Below are positions 25,668 through 34,969 of a stretch of DNA of 64,000 nt, in pieces. Below the pieces are notes generated by a model. The model searched no databases and was not told the origin of the DNA. It was given only the letters and a program-made list of their open reading frames with translations. Numbering within the stretch: position 1 is the first letter of the stretch; every line of letters begins with the position of its first letter. The stretch comes from M55B112 sp964539395 (GTDB taxonomy: Bacteria > Bacteroidota > Bacteroidia > Bacteroidales > GCA-2748055): positions 14,701 through 78,700 of the forward strand of contig CAZIIU010000013.1 of assembly GCA_964539395.1 (NCBI GenBank), read 5' to 3'. A program made the position numbers and the translations under genes.

Positions 25668-26774
25668 CTAGTTGAATTCCAGTTTCAGATTTGCAACTGT
25701 TTTCGGATTATATGGAGCAAGTCCTGTAAGCCTCTCAGCAACCTCGTAAAACTCATCTCCTGGGGCTGTACCTCCCTGAATAAAACCGTCTTTGTTAAAG
25801 AAACCGGGCGCCTCAGTATTCGTTAACCATGCATATAGCAGCTCATCACTCGCGTCGGGCCATACCGACTTAACTTCATTGATGAATACATTTCTGATGG
25901 AATACTCCCCGAGCAGGACATTACGTCCTGTAGCATCAAGAATGCTCAGGGGCAAACCAACCTCTGCTGCAGCAACATCGTGGTCATTCTCACCACTGGC
26001 CACAAAAGCCCAGTTATATCCGGTTGTGGAGGTCAGCAATTTTGCATTCGGATGACTGGTATTTCCATAAACATCCACGAAAGAACCTTTTTTCCCAACA
26101 AACATCTTCATGGCATTAATTGCAAATGGCTCCAATAGAGGATCAATGGCAGGAAGATCGGAAATGGAGACAATCATATGGGCATCGTACCCCATCTCTC
26201 CCTCTTCACTATAGTCAATGCGAAACATTGCATCACCCAGCTCGGAATCATCCTTGCGGTTTATGTTGTAAGGTTTTAAAAGAGCAATTCCGGCTCTTGG
26301 ATTTTCATTCCAGAAGATCTGCATCGCCTTTCCTCCATCCTCGTTCTCCTCCGAATCAGCATCAGTTATAGTCAAACCATAATCCCATACCCTGTCCTCA
26401 AACTCAGGCGAACCCACAACAACAAGGTTTTTGATCCGGTTATCGTCATCACTTTGATAGGTAAGGGTTAAAATCCGGTCGATATTGTATACATTAATTG
26501 ACCAGATGATACCTTCCACAATCTCAGCTGCGGATTCACCAACGTGGATAAAAAAGATTAGGTGCTGGTACACTTCGTTGCCCCTCATGGTATCTACTGC
26601 CACACTCTTTTTTGCAGTGATATCCTGAGAAATGGCATCCGGAATGTCGACCGAAAATTTTTTCGGCAGAATGCTGTTCTCATTGCCTGGACCGATGAGG
26701 TCGTTATCACAGGCGGTGAAAAAAAAGATTCCGCCAAAAATAATTGCGAAAGTAATAAAACTTGGCTTTTTCAT
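25668..26774 (-). CDS. Lipoprotein of unknown function
   Basis: 368 residues with a clear lipoprotein signal (IFGGIFFFTACDND, Cys22). The mature protein is acidic with mixed alpha/beta character and no motif I recognise; segments such as GYNWAFVASGENDHDVAAAEVGLPLSIL suggest a soluble globular domain. It is a single gene, convergent with mevalonate kinase and divergent from fhs, ending in a good intrinsic terminator. Probably exported and anchored to the cell envelope. I cannot assign a role. Confidence 0.75.
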   Translation of the reverse strand: MKKPSFITFAIIFGGIFFFTACDNDLIGPGNENSILPKKFSVDIPDAISQDITAKKSVAVDTMRGNEVYQHLIFFIHVGESAAEIVEGIIWSINVYNIDRILTLTYQSDDDNRIKNLVVVGSPEFEDRVWDYGLTITDADSEENEDGGKAMQIFWNENPRAGIALLKPYNINRKDDSELGDAMFRIDYSEEGEMGYDAHMIVSISDLPAIDPLLEPFAINAMKMFVGKKGSFVDVYGNTSHPNAKLLTSTTGYNWAFVASGENDHDVAAAEVGLPLSILDATGRNVLLGEYSIRNVFINEVKSVWPDASDELLYAWLTNTEAPGFFNKDGFIQGGTAPGDEFYEVAERLTGLAPYNPKTVANLKLEFN

Positions 26775-27033
26775 GATTTCAATTTTTAATTGTTTTTAAT
26801 CTGAATTGTTTAAATCAACCTGTTTTCAATTGTACCACACAACAGGTCAGGAAAACCCCTACGCATAAATGAAAAAAAACTAAATATTTTGTTATTGTGT
26901 TTATTCTGTGCGACTTAAAAATACACGGTATTGAGCATAGACCTCCTGATCGTTCGCAAAAAAGCAGGATTGACAATCGTCAGGAACCAAACTAAAACTA
27001 AAATCCAGGGTGCCCGGCCTCGAAAATAATACT

Positions 27034-27041
27034 TAACTTTG
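27034..27041 (+). promoter_or_regulatory. Putative -7 promoter element (TAACTTTG) of fhs
   Basis: Matches TAnnTTTG exactly and lies 23 nt before the fhs ATG. The rest of the 290-nt gap between 26775 and 27064 shows no gene or strong hairpin. Confidence 0.55.
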
Positions 27042-27064
27042 CACGCATCCCACAAAAAAACCAG

Positions 27065-28723
27065 ATGACTGATATTGAAATCGCCCGACAAGCAAGTATG
27101 CTACCCATTGCAGATGTGGCGGCAAAACTTGAAATATCCAATGAATACTTGCAGCCCTTTGGCAGGTATATTGCGAAACTCCCCCTTCATACAGGAAACG
27201 GTAAAAATGGTAACCTGGTATTGGTTTCAGCCATCTCACCAACTCCTGCTGGTGAAGGTAAAACCACAATGTCGATAGGACTTTCAGAAGGTCTCAACCG
27301 GCTTAATAAGCAAAGCACCGTCGTGCTGAGGGAACCCTCGCTCGGACCGGTATTCGGAATCAAAGGAGGTGCAACGGGCGGTGGGTACTCACAAGTGGTT
27401 CCCATGGAGAATATCAACCTCCATTTTACCGGAGACTTTGCTGCAATTGAAAAGGCCCACAACTTGCTGGCAGCCTTGATCGACAATAATCTCCAGAGTC
27501 ATACCCATTCCATCGGTATTGATCCGCGCACCGTCAAATGGAAACGGGTGATGGATATGAACGACCGTGCATTGAGAAGAACAATTATCGGGCTTGGGGG
27601 AACAACCTCAGGGGTGCCGAGAGAGACAGGATTCGATATTACTGCTGCCTCAGAGATTATGGCCATTTTATGCATTACAGATGACTTGAAAGACCTGAAA
27701 AAAAGAATGGGAAGCATATTTATCGGATACACATACGATAAGAAACCTGTATACGCCCGTGATCTTAGGGCTGAGGGAGCCATGGCTGTCATTATGAAAG
27801 ATGCAATACAACCCAACCTTGTACAGACCCTTGAAGGTAATCCGGCCATCATTCATGGCGGTCCTTTTGCAAACATCGCACAGGGAACCAACAGTGTTAT
27901 TGCTACCCGGATGGGACTGAAACTGTCCGATTATGTCGTTACCGAAGCGGGTTTCGGTTTCGATCTGGGTGCTGAAAAGTTCTTTGATATAAAATGCAGG
28001 AAGGCAGGCATGAACCCTAAAGCTGTTGTCCTTGTTGCTACCGTCAGAGCTCTGAAGTATCATGGCGGTGTTCCTGTCAATCAGCTCAATACACCCAATA
28101 CGGATGCAGTAAGAAAAGGTCTTGTTAATCTCGACAAGCACGTTGAAAATATTAAAAAATTCATTGATGCATGTGTAATTGGTATCAATCGTTTTACAAC
28201 CGATACCGATGAGGAAATCGACATCATCCTCGACCATGCGGCTTCCCTCAATGTGGAGGCTTCTGTTGCTGAAGTATGGGCAAAAGGTGGTGAAGGAGCG
28301 ATCGATCTTGCTGAGAAAGTAATGAAAGTTGTTGAAAAGAACAATGCACAATACAGACCCTTGTATGATTGGAACTGGACCACGGAAAAAAAGATCGAAA
28401 CCATAGCCAAGGAGATTTACGGAGCTGCAGCAATTGACTATACAGAAAAAGCAAAACAGGACTTGAAAACAATCAGGGATCTCGGACTGGATCACCTTGC
28501 TGTTTGTATTGCAAAAACGCAAAAGTCACTCTCAGATAATCCTGCTCTGCTCGGCAGACCCAAAGATTTCATCGTCACTGTCCGGGAAATTGAGATTGCT
28601 GCCGGAGCCGGGTTCGTGATCCCGATAACCGGAAATATCATGAGGATGCCGGGCCTGCCCTCTCAGCCGGCTGCAGAGAATTTTGATATTGATGATGAAG
28701 GAAATATAACCGGTCTGTTTTAA
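27065..28723 (+). CDS. fhs: Formate--tetrahydrofolate ligase
   Basis: 552 residues, standard length. It makes 10-formyl-THF from formate, THF and ATP, feeding purine and one-carbon metabolism. The N-terminal P-loop-type segment SPTPAGEGKTTMSIGL, the downstream REPSLGPVFGIKGGATGGGYSQVVPMENINLH and the C-terminal GFVIPITGNIMRMPGLP are highly conserved in the family. It has its own -7 element and stands alone, convergent with the DUF4249 gene. Confidence 0.97.
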   Translation: MTDIEIARQASMLPIADVAAKLEISNEYLQPFGRYIAKLPLHTGNGKNGNLVLVSAISPTPAGEGKTTMSIGLSEGLNRLNKQSTVVLREPSLGPVFGIKGGATGGGYSQVVPMENINLHFTGDFAAIEKAHNLLAALIDNNLQSHTHSIGIDPRTVKWKRVMDMNDRALRRTIIGLGGTTSGVPRETGFDITAASEIMAILCITDDLKDLKKRMGSIFIGYTYDKKPVYARDLRAEGAMAVIMKDAIQPNLVQTLEGNPAIIHGGPFANIAQGTNSVIATRMGLKLSDYVVTEAGFGFDLGAEKFFDIKCRKAGMNPKAVVLVATVRALKYHGGVPVNQLNTPNTDAVRKGLVNLDKHVENIKKFIDACVIGINRFTTDTDEEIDIILDHAASLNVEASVAEVWAKGGEGAIDLAEKVMKVVEKNNAQYRPLYDWNWTTEKKIETIAKEIYGAAAIDYTEKAKQDLKTIRDLGLDHLAVCIAKTQKSLSDNPALLGRPKDFIVTVREIEIAAGAGFVIPITGNIMRMPGLPSQPAAENFDIDDEGNITGLF

Positions 28724-28775
28724 ACCCTTACTCAATTATCTGTATTGGCTAACAACCTGAATATTGAATTATTTC

Positions 28776-29636
28776 TCATGGCCAGTATGTAAAGGTATCG
28801 CGTATTACAGAAGTAGCTGCAAAATAGCCAATTGCACCGGTTGAGAGATTATCTGCCGGATCACCGGGTTTAACGTCAAACAATCCTCCATTCCAGGAAG
28901 TTTCCGATAACAGTCCCCTGAGATAACTGGCATAACCGTCGGACAAGGATTCCTTAGTGACAGTAAATCTTGTTCCAGGCGGGAAAAAAACGCGATCCCC
29001 CGGGGAGGAGAATACTTCATTAACGTTTATCTGAAGTGCATCGAAATAATAGGCGTAGATGATGGCATGATTTTTAAATTCAGGAATGGTGTCGTACATT
29101 ACCAGGTGCGACCAGTCCATCTCAAATTTTACCCTGGAGGGCTCATCATTGCCATAAAACTGTAACTCATACAATGGAGGATCAGACTGTATCATTTGAA
29201 CTGCAGGTGTTCTGATAGGCGTGACACCTTTCATGGAGGCTGTACCCGAAAACTGGTAATTGCCTGCTTCGACCCATAATTGATATGTCCTGTTCACAAC
29301 ACCACGCACATCATGATCCGTATAATAATGCCCTGGCTGCTCCATATGTTCAGTTAGTTGAAAAACCGTATCGCCGTCGGAAATGTACACAGCGGCACCA
29401 GAAACTGGTTGCGGCTGTCCATTTATTTCGTAGACCGGCAGTGTAAGCTTCACCAAATGGGCCTTCCTCTCATTGGTAATCTTTCCTTCAATAACCAACC
29501 GAAGTTCATTCTCCATAAGTAGCTCCCAGTCGATCCTTTCCTGGCAGCTAAAAAAACCAAACAATATCAGCAGTAAAAAAGTTGCTGTCGGCCTGCGCCA
29601 TCTCCAAACGCCCCTGTCTGTGTCGCTTATTTTCAT
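28776..29636 (-). CDS. DUF4249-type lipoprotein
   Basis: 286 residues. A basic N-terminus precedes a hydrophobic stretch ending in LFGFFSCQE, a lipobox, so a lipoprotein is likely. The pattern that follows (ELRLVIEGKITNERKAHLVKLTLP, PVSGAAVYISDGD, GHYYTD, YQLWVEAGNYQFSG) fits DUF4249, a family usually encoded next to TonB-dependent receptors in Bacteroidota. It begins 2 nt after the receptor gene ends. It probably helps the receptor capture its ligand at the cell surface; the ligand is unknown. Confidence 0.85.
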   Translation of the reverse strand: MKISDTDRGVWRWRRPTATFLLLILFGFFSCQERIDWELLMENELRLVIEGKITNERKAHLVKLTLPVYEINGQPQPVSGAAVYISDGDTVFQLTEHMEQPGHYYTDHDVRGVVNRTYQLWVEAGNYQFSGTASMKGVTPIRTPAVQMIQSDPPLYELQFYGNDEPSRVKFEMDWSHLVMYDTIPEFKNHAIIYAYYFDALQINVNEVFSSPGDRVFFPPGTRFTVTKESLSDGYASYLRGLLSETSWNGGLFDVKPGDPADNLSTGAIGYFAATSVIRDTFTYWP

Positions 29637-29638
29637 AA

Positions 29639-32329
29639 TTAAAAACTAAAGTGATAACTGATTGATGGTACTACTGTAAATAGATAAAACTGTGTAGGGA
29701 CAAGTTCAGGGGGCTCGAAAAAGTTTGTTGGAGTAACAAGTTCTCCTGAATCATTCTCAATCTTATTAAAATGGATTGCTACCGGGTTTTTTCTGGCATA
29801 CAGATTATACACAGAAAAAATCATCTCATGATTAAATTTCCCCTCCTTTTTTCGTAAATCCCAGTTGATCGCTATGTCGAACCTATGATAATCCGGCAGC
29901 CTGTCGTTGTTTCGCTTAAAGTATACCGGTACCTGTATGTTCTCCTGGTAGTAAAAAGCGGTTGGTGCTGTAAATGGTGAACCGGTCATATAAATAAAAT
30001 TGGCAGAGATCTCCAGCCTGGGAATCACATTGCAGGAAACAAAGAATGACAGATCATGTGGCCTGTCGCCATAAGCCGGGTAAGGTCTCCCCTGGTTAAC
30101 ACCCTCAATGGTGTAAAACGACCGCGACCAGGTGTATGAGATCCAACCCTGAAAGTTTCCGGCATTTTTAGAGATCATTGTCTCCAGCCCATACGCCTCA
30201 GCTTCTCCAAACCTCAGTTCAAAATCGATGAATGGGTTCATTAAAAGCTGGGCATGATCCCTGTAATCAATCTGATTTCTCGTCTGCTTTATGTAAAACT
30301 CCACCCCGGCATTTATGCTTGTCCCACTAAAAAAGCTGGTATATCCGGCAGTAAGCTGATCGGCGCGCGACGGTTCAATATTTGGACCGCTGGGAAGCCA
30401 CACCTCCAGCGTTGAAAAGGGGCTAATGGAATTTGTGATCAAATGCTCAAACTGGCTTGCCCTGCTGTAGCTGAACTTCAGCAAGTCTCCGTTCCTCATT
30501 TCATAGGCTAATCCAATCCGGGGATCCCCTGTAACATATGCATTATACAGCTGCCCATAATCATGTTCATTCACCACCAGAGATGCATCTTCAATCGCGT
30601 ATTCGGTGGCTGGTCCAACACTGTTCCATGCTGTCAGACGAAGTCCCATTCGTAATGAGAGCCTGTCGGAGAGCAGAAGTTGATCGCTCACATAGAGGCA
30701 GCTCTCATTGACATTCTTTGTGGATATTACATATGGTAGCGGAAGCAAAGTGTTTTCCTGGTAAAAATTACCCGGGTTCATAAAGTGCTGTGCCAGTTTA
30801 GTACCGAAACGAAGTGTGTTTGTTGGCGAAATATACCATGTAAAGTCCGCTTTAAGGCTGAAATTATTTATTTGTGAGTTCCAGTAATCACCCTGCTCAA
30901 GGTTTGTATTCAGGAAATAGTCGTACCTGCTGGCATAGCAGGTCGTATTTAGAAAAAGCCTATCGGAAAACAGGTGATTCCATCGCAAAGTGGTTGTTCC
31001 GTTCCGCCAGTTTATTCCAGCAATTCCGGAAATACCCTGCCGGGCCTCAAAATTATCATTGCTGGCATACCGGGTCAGAAAGATTCTGTTCCTATCATTG
31101 ATGCTGTAATTCAGTTTAACATGAAGATCAGAAAAGTGCAGGTCTTGCAACCCATTATTAATCAGTTGGAGCGGTTTCAGAAAATATGATCTTCTGCCCG
31201 AAATGAAATATGAAATATGATTCCTCCATATCGGTCCCTCCAAGGAGATCCTGGATGACAGAAATCCGAAAGTTCCATCCATGCCAAACTGCTGCATATT
31301 CCCATCCTTTGTGCGGATATCGATATGTGAAGCAAGTCTGCCTCCATAATTAGCAGGAAAATCGCCCTTGTATACTTTGATCTCCTTAACAGCATCAGGA
31401 ACTATGGTTGAAAACAGTCCAAGCATGTGGGTTGGATTGTATACCGGGGCCTCGTCGATTGTAACCATATTCTGGTCACGTCCCCCTCCACGGACAAAGA
31501 ATATGGTTGAACCATCACCAAAGAACTTTATGCCCGGTATGGCAGCGAGTGATTTTATCACATCCTTTTCCCCAAAAAGGGCAGGCATTTTTCTCACCGA
31601 AGCGGGTCTTACTCTTGCCTCCGAACTTCTCGCGGTTCTGATGGTTTCACGCATCTCCTCGGAATAAACAATGACCTCTTCAATTGATTGGGTCCTCTTT
31701 ACGAGGTTGAATGCAATCATCTGGTCTTCCCTTTTCAGCGACGTTATCTCCTTATCATAACCAATATATGTACATTCAATTGAGTCATAATCTTCCTCCA
31801 GTGTGAGTGAAAAAAATCCATATTCATTAGATATGGTACCTTTGCTTCCATCGGGTAATGCAATTGTGGCACCTATCAGAACTTCTCCGTTCGAGGAGTC
31901 CTTTACATATCCGCTCACCGTATACCTTCTTTTCACTAATGTATCAATCCCAATGGTGTTGTCAAGAACCAGGATTCTGCGATCCTTTTTAAGAATGATC
32001 TGCTGTTCAATAATGCTGTGTTGTACCGGCCAGTCACTGAACAATAATTGTAATGCCTCATCAAGTGGAACTTTATCAACTTTAAGTGAAACCCTCTCTT
32101 TATCATCAAACAACCTGTTGTTATAGGAAAAAATAAGTCCGGTTTGATCCTCAAGACTGTCCAGCACATCTCTGATCTCTGCCTCCCGGCAATTGATGGA
32201 AACCAGGATTTCCTGTCCCAATACTCCGGAGAAGGAAAAAAGAAATGCAACCGCAAACAGCAATCTGCAGACTGCTGTCTGAAAACTACCTGTCAAATAA
32301 TCTGAACAATACGGCTTAATGAACAACAT
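29639..32329 (-). CDS. TonB-dependent receptor with STN signalling domain
   Basis: 896 residues. Signal peptide ending near VLGQ, then an STN (secretin/TonB short N-terminal) domain at about 40-115 (EILVSINCREAEIRDVL), a carboxypeptidase-regulatory-like domain at about 133-215 (YTVSGYVKDSSNGEVLIGAT), a plug domain (GDGSTIFFVRGGGRDQNMV; VKEIKVYKGDFPANYGGR) and a C-terminal 22-strand-type barrel ending in ISYHFSF. STN domains contact FecR-type anti-sigma proteins, and fecR and ECF sigma genes lie directly upstream on the same strand. The substrate cannot be read from sequence. Confidence 0.93.
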   Translation of the reverse strand: MLFIKPYCSDYLTGSFQTAVCRLLFAVAFLFSFSGVLGQEILVSINCREAEIRDVLDSLEDQTGLIFSYNNRLFDDKERVSLKVDKVPLDEALQLLFSDWPVQHSIIEQQIILKKDRRILVLDNTIGIDTLVKRRYTVSGYVKDSSNGEVLIGATIALPDGSKGTISNEYGFFSLTLEEDYDSIECTYIGYDKEITSLKREDQMIAFNLVKRTQSIEEVIVYSEEMRETIRTARSSEARVRPASVRKMPALFGEKDVIKSLAAIPGIKFFGDGSTIFFVRGGGRDQNMVTIDEAPVYNPTHMLGLFSTIVPDAVKEIKVYKGDFPANYGGRLASHIDIRTKDGNMQQFGMDGTFGFLSSRISLEGPIWRNHISYFISGRRSYFLKPLQLINNGLQDLHFSDLHVKLNYSINDRNRIFLTRYASNDNFEARQGISGIAGINWRNGTTTLRWNHLFSDRLFLNTTCYASRYDYFLNTNLEQGDYWNSQINNFSLKADFTWYISPTNTLRFGTKLAQHFMNPGNFYQENTLLPLPYVISTKNVNESCLYVSDQLLLSDRLSLRMGLRLTAWNSVGPATEYAIEDASLVVNEHDYGQLYNAYVTGDPRIGLAYEMRNGDLLKFSYSRASQFEHLITNSISPFSTLEVWLPSGPNIEPSRADQLTAGYTSFFSGTSINAGVEFYIKQTRNQIDYRDHAQLLMNPFIDFELRFGEAEAYGLETMISKNAGNFQGWISYTWSRSFYTIEGVNQGRPYPAYGDRPHDLSFFVSCNVIPRLEISANFIYMTGSPFTAPTAFYYQENIQVPVYFKRNNDRLPDYHRFDIAINWDLRKKEGKFNHEMIFSVYNLYARKNPVAIHFNKIENDSGELVTPTNFFEPPELVPTQFYLFTVVPSISYHFSF

Positions 32330-32361
32330 CCTACTTGTTACAATAATAGAAATAATGGAGC

Positions 32362-33375
32362 CTACTCACACCCCGAACCGCTTAGATAGATGTTCCCGTC
32401 TCTTCTTTCGGCCTGTAGGTCGAAGGTGGTTAATATAACATTCAGAACTGCTGAAAACTCCTGGTTATAGAAACTCACTGTCAAGGGACAATCCGCTACT
32501 GCCTCATCATCAATTTTTAGAGACACACCATATACCCGGTTAACCACCTCAACTACATCCGACAAGCGGGTTTCAGAAAACACCAACACCCCGGTTTTCC
32601 ATGCAAATGTGTTTGGGTCAGCCCTGCCAATGAACTCTAAGCGATTCTCCGATCTGTTAAACAATCCGGTATTACCCGACTTAAGTATAAGCTTCTCTTC
32701 GGTCAACCGCTTGTCTTTCATGGATACTATTCCAGACTGGACAGTTACCTCTATCGTTTCTGTTGCCTTATAGGCCCTGATGTTAAAACTTGTTCCTAGA
32801 ACCTCTATAACTGCATCGCCGGCAACAACGATAAACGGATGCAGGGTGTCCCTGGTAACCTCGAAAAAGGCCTCCCCGGTCAGGAATACCTTTCGCTCAT
32901 TCGATCGCTGACGAACAGAATATTTCAGTGTTGAACCCTCATTCAATGTGATTGAACTGCCGTCCTCCAACTCTATCAACTCCTTCCCCTGAATGCTTGA
33001 AACGCGCTGATAGCTAATATACTCCCTGACAGTCAGCCAGCCACCTATACCTGCCAAGCCCACAAGGATAGCAGCTGCTATCTTCAGAAAACTCCGCCTG
33101 CCCAGCTTCGGCACAGGTTTTTCTTCCTTTCGATCCAGTTTGGCTGAGAACTGTTTCCACTCCATATTCAGATCGTACCGACTATGTTCTGCTGCAGTTT
33201 CCACTCCATCCCATATCTTTTTAAATGAGGAAAAAAGATCCCTCTTAACCCTATCCGAGGCAAGCAGCTGCTCGAATTCACCCTGCTGCATGATATCCAT
33301 TTCACCTGACAGGTATTTTACAACCCGGGTCCTGAATTCATTATGTTCCTTTTCAGTTTTCATGGTGTTCACCAT
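32362..33375 (-). CDS. FecR-family anti-sigma factor
   Basis: 337 residues from ATG 33375; ATG 33363 is an equally possible start, and the longest frame begins with GTG at 33381. Cytoplasmic N-terminal part with the KYLSGEMD motif, one transmembrane helix (FLKIAAAILVGLAGIGGWLTV), then the periplasmic FecR domain (LEDGSSITLNEGSTLKYS, VFLTGEAFFEVTRD, VLGTSFNIRAY) and a C-terminal DUF4974-like domain (FSETRLSDVVEVVNRVYG). It should hold the adjacent ECF sigma factor inactive until the STN domain of the receptor signals ligand binding. Confidence 0.93.
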   Translation of the reverse strand: MVNTMKTEKEHNEFRTRVVKYLSGEMDIMQQGEFEQLLASDRVKRDLFSSFKKIWDGVETAAEHSRYDLNMEWKQFSAKLDRKEEKPVPKLGRRSFLKIAAAILVGLAGIGGWLTVREYISYQRVSSIQGKELIELEDGSSITLNEGSTLKYSVRQRSNERKVFLTGEAFFEVTRDTLHPFIVVAGDAVIEVLGTSFNIRAYKATETIEVTVQSGIVSMKDKRLTEEKLILKSGNTGLFNRSENRLEFIGRADPNTFAWKTGVLVFSETRLSDVVEVVNRVYGVSLKIDDEAVADCPLTVSFYNQEFSAVLNVILTTFDLQAERRDGNIYLSGSGCE

Positions 33376-33401
33376 TAACACACTTCATGACGCATTTACC
33401 C

Positions 33402-33941
33402 CTATGTAAATATTATTAAACAAAACCAAAATAATACAGCAAGATATTTTGCCAGCTGATCCCGGAGTATCTTTAAAGCCCTGGACATCTGGTTTTCTAC
33501 AGTTTTTACAGAAATATCCAATGCCTCAGCAATCTCCCTGTACTTCTTTCCTTCAAACCTGTTCATCTCGAAAACCTCTTTGCAGCGTTCGGGAAGTGAA
33601 TCAATTGCCTGTCTTATTGCGGTATTCAACTCCATCATTTCAATCTGCTCCTGGACATCCTTATCAGATATTGGTTCTGCAACCAGCTCTTCTGTAAATT
33701 TCTTTCTATCGCGCAGAACATTCAGGCAGCGGTTATGTACAGCCTTAAACAAATAGGGTTTTATAGGTTCTGATGCATCTATTGCTGCTCCTTTTTCCCA
33801 AACATTGATCATTACAACATGTACAACCTCCCTTGCGCTGTCCTCATCCTGAAGATATTTTCGGGCAAAGGTCATTAATGCAGGAAAGAATTGCCTGAAA
33901 ATAGCCTCGAACGAATCCCTGTCAAGCGAACCGACACTCAT
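33402..33941 (-). CDS. ECF sigma-70 factor (Bacteroidota FecI-like type)
   Basis: 179 residues with sigma2 (FFPALMTFARKYLQDEDSAREVV; VMINVWEK) and sigma4 (SLPERCKEVFEMNRFEGKKYREIAEAL then VKTVENQMSRALKILR). It belongs to the FecI-like expansion of Bacteroidota. After sigma4 there is a hydrophobic tail (KYLAVLFWFCLIIFT) that could touch the membrane. First gene of the sigma/anti-sigma/receptor/DUF4249 set on the minus strand, divergent from plsC with 119 nt between. It probably drives the receptor operon. Confidence 0.93.
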   Translation of the reverse strand: MSVGSLDRDSFEAIFRQFFPALMTFARKYLQDEDSAREVVHVVMINVWEKGAAIDASEPIKPYLFKAVHNRCLNVLRDRKKFTEELVAEPISDKDVQEQIEMMELNTAIRQAIDSLPERCKEVFEMNRFEGKKYREIAEALDISVKTVENQMSRALKILRDQLAKYLAVLFWFCLIIFT

Positions 33942-34046
33942 ATAGCAAGCAGAAAAGTCATGCGCATAAAGATAAAAAAAGTTGTCAATCTAAGCTTTGG
34001 CGAATATGCCGGATGGTGCATGCAATCATTTTTTTTAACTTTTGGC

Positions 34047-34054
34047 TATCTTTG
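34047..34054 (+). promoter_or_regulatory. Putative -7 promoter element (TATCTTTG) of plsC
   Basis: Exact TAnnTTTG match ending 6 nt before the plsC ATG. If used, transcription would begin at or next to the start codon, giving a leaderless or nearly leaderless message. Confidence 0.45.
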
Positions 34055-34060
34055 AATTAA

Positions 34061-34807
34061 ATGAAAAATCTGCTTTTAAGGGTATATTCCATCCTGGCTT
34101 GGGGCACGATGCTGATCACTTCAGTAATCATTACTCCCATCTTTTTGCTAGTCTGGCTGTTTACTTTTTGGTGGGACAAGCGCAGGCTCGCGGCACATAT
34201 GATGGGAACCTTCTGGGCCTGGCACTACCAGTCGCTCATTCCATTCTGGAAACTCCGCATTGAAGGAAGGAAGAAAATATCCTGGAACCGGCCGGTAGTT
34301 ATAGTTGCCAACCATCGTTCCCTGGTCGATATCCTGGCACTGTATAAATTGCGTCGCCCGTTTAAGTGGGTCTCTAAAGCTGAAAATTTCAGGTTACCTT
34401 TCATTGGAATGGTCTTGTCCCTTACCAATTGCATAAAAATCAATCGTGAAAGCCTCCGGTCAGGTCAACAATTTATTTCCCGAGCTGAAAAAGAGATGAA
34501 AAAAGGTTCTTCTGTTATGATCTTTCCCGAAGGAACGAGATCTAAATCAATGGAGATGAGAGCCTTCAAAGAAGGAGCATTCCTGCTGGCAAAAAGAATG
34601 GGGTGTGGAATCATTCCTGTGGTCCACACAGGAACAGAAAAAGCCTTCCAAAAAGATAAAAAAAGTTGGATCCTGAATGGTAAAACAATGATCCGTATCA
34701 GAGTCCTTGATGAGATACCTGCAGATGCAGTCGCTAAAATGGGTTTATCGGACCTACAGTCGCTGGTAAGACAGAAGATGGAAGCGGGAATAAAGGAGCT
34801 GGAGTAA
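34061..34807 (+). CDS. plsC: 1-acyl-sn-glycerol-3-phosphate acyltransferase
   Basis: 248 residues. Transfers a second acyl chain to lysophosphatidic acid in phospholipid synthesis at the inner membrane. N-terminal hydrophobic helix (VIITPIFLLVWLFTFWW), the catalytic HX4D motif in NHRSLVD, and the glycerophosphate-binding FPEGTRSK motif. It is divergent from the ECF sigma gene. A 7-bp AT-rich hairpin (34815-34836) lies just after it but has no T run. Confidence 0.9.
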   Translation: MKNLLLRVYSILAWGTMLITSVIITPIFLLVWLFTFWWDKRRLAAHMMGTFWAWHYQSLIPFWKLRIEGRKKISWNRPVVIVANHRSLVDILALYKLRRPFKWVSKAENFRLPFIGMVLSLTNCIKINRESLRSGQQFISRAEKEMKKGSSVMIFPEGTRSKSMEMRAFKEGAFLLAKRMGCGIIPVVHTGTEKAFQKDKKSWILNGKTMIRIRVLDEIPADAVAKMGLSDLQSLVRQKMEAGIKELE

Positions 34808-34969
34808 AACCTAAAAATGATATTATTAGATCATTTAGAATGTCACTGTAAGGCTGCCTCCATACCATAGGATTACAAATACAATTCGAACATTTGAATC
34901 AAAAATTAAGAATTATTTAATGTTTGCTTTATTCAATAATACTAATTTCAGCGTCAAATATACTTTTCG

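Noticed and set aside
27668..28522. 284-codon open frame on the minus strand inside fhs
   Set aside because: Cys/Phe/Ile-rich with no family features, antisense to highly conserved fhs.
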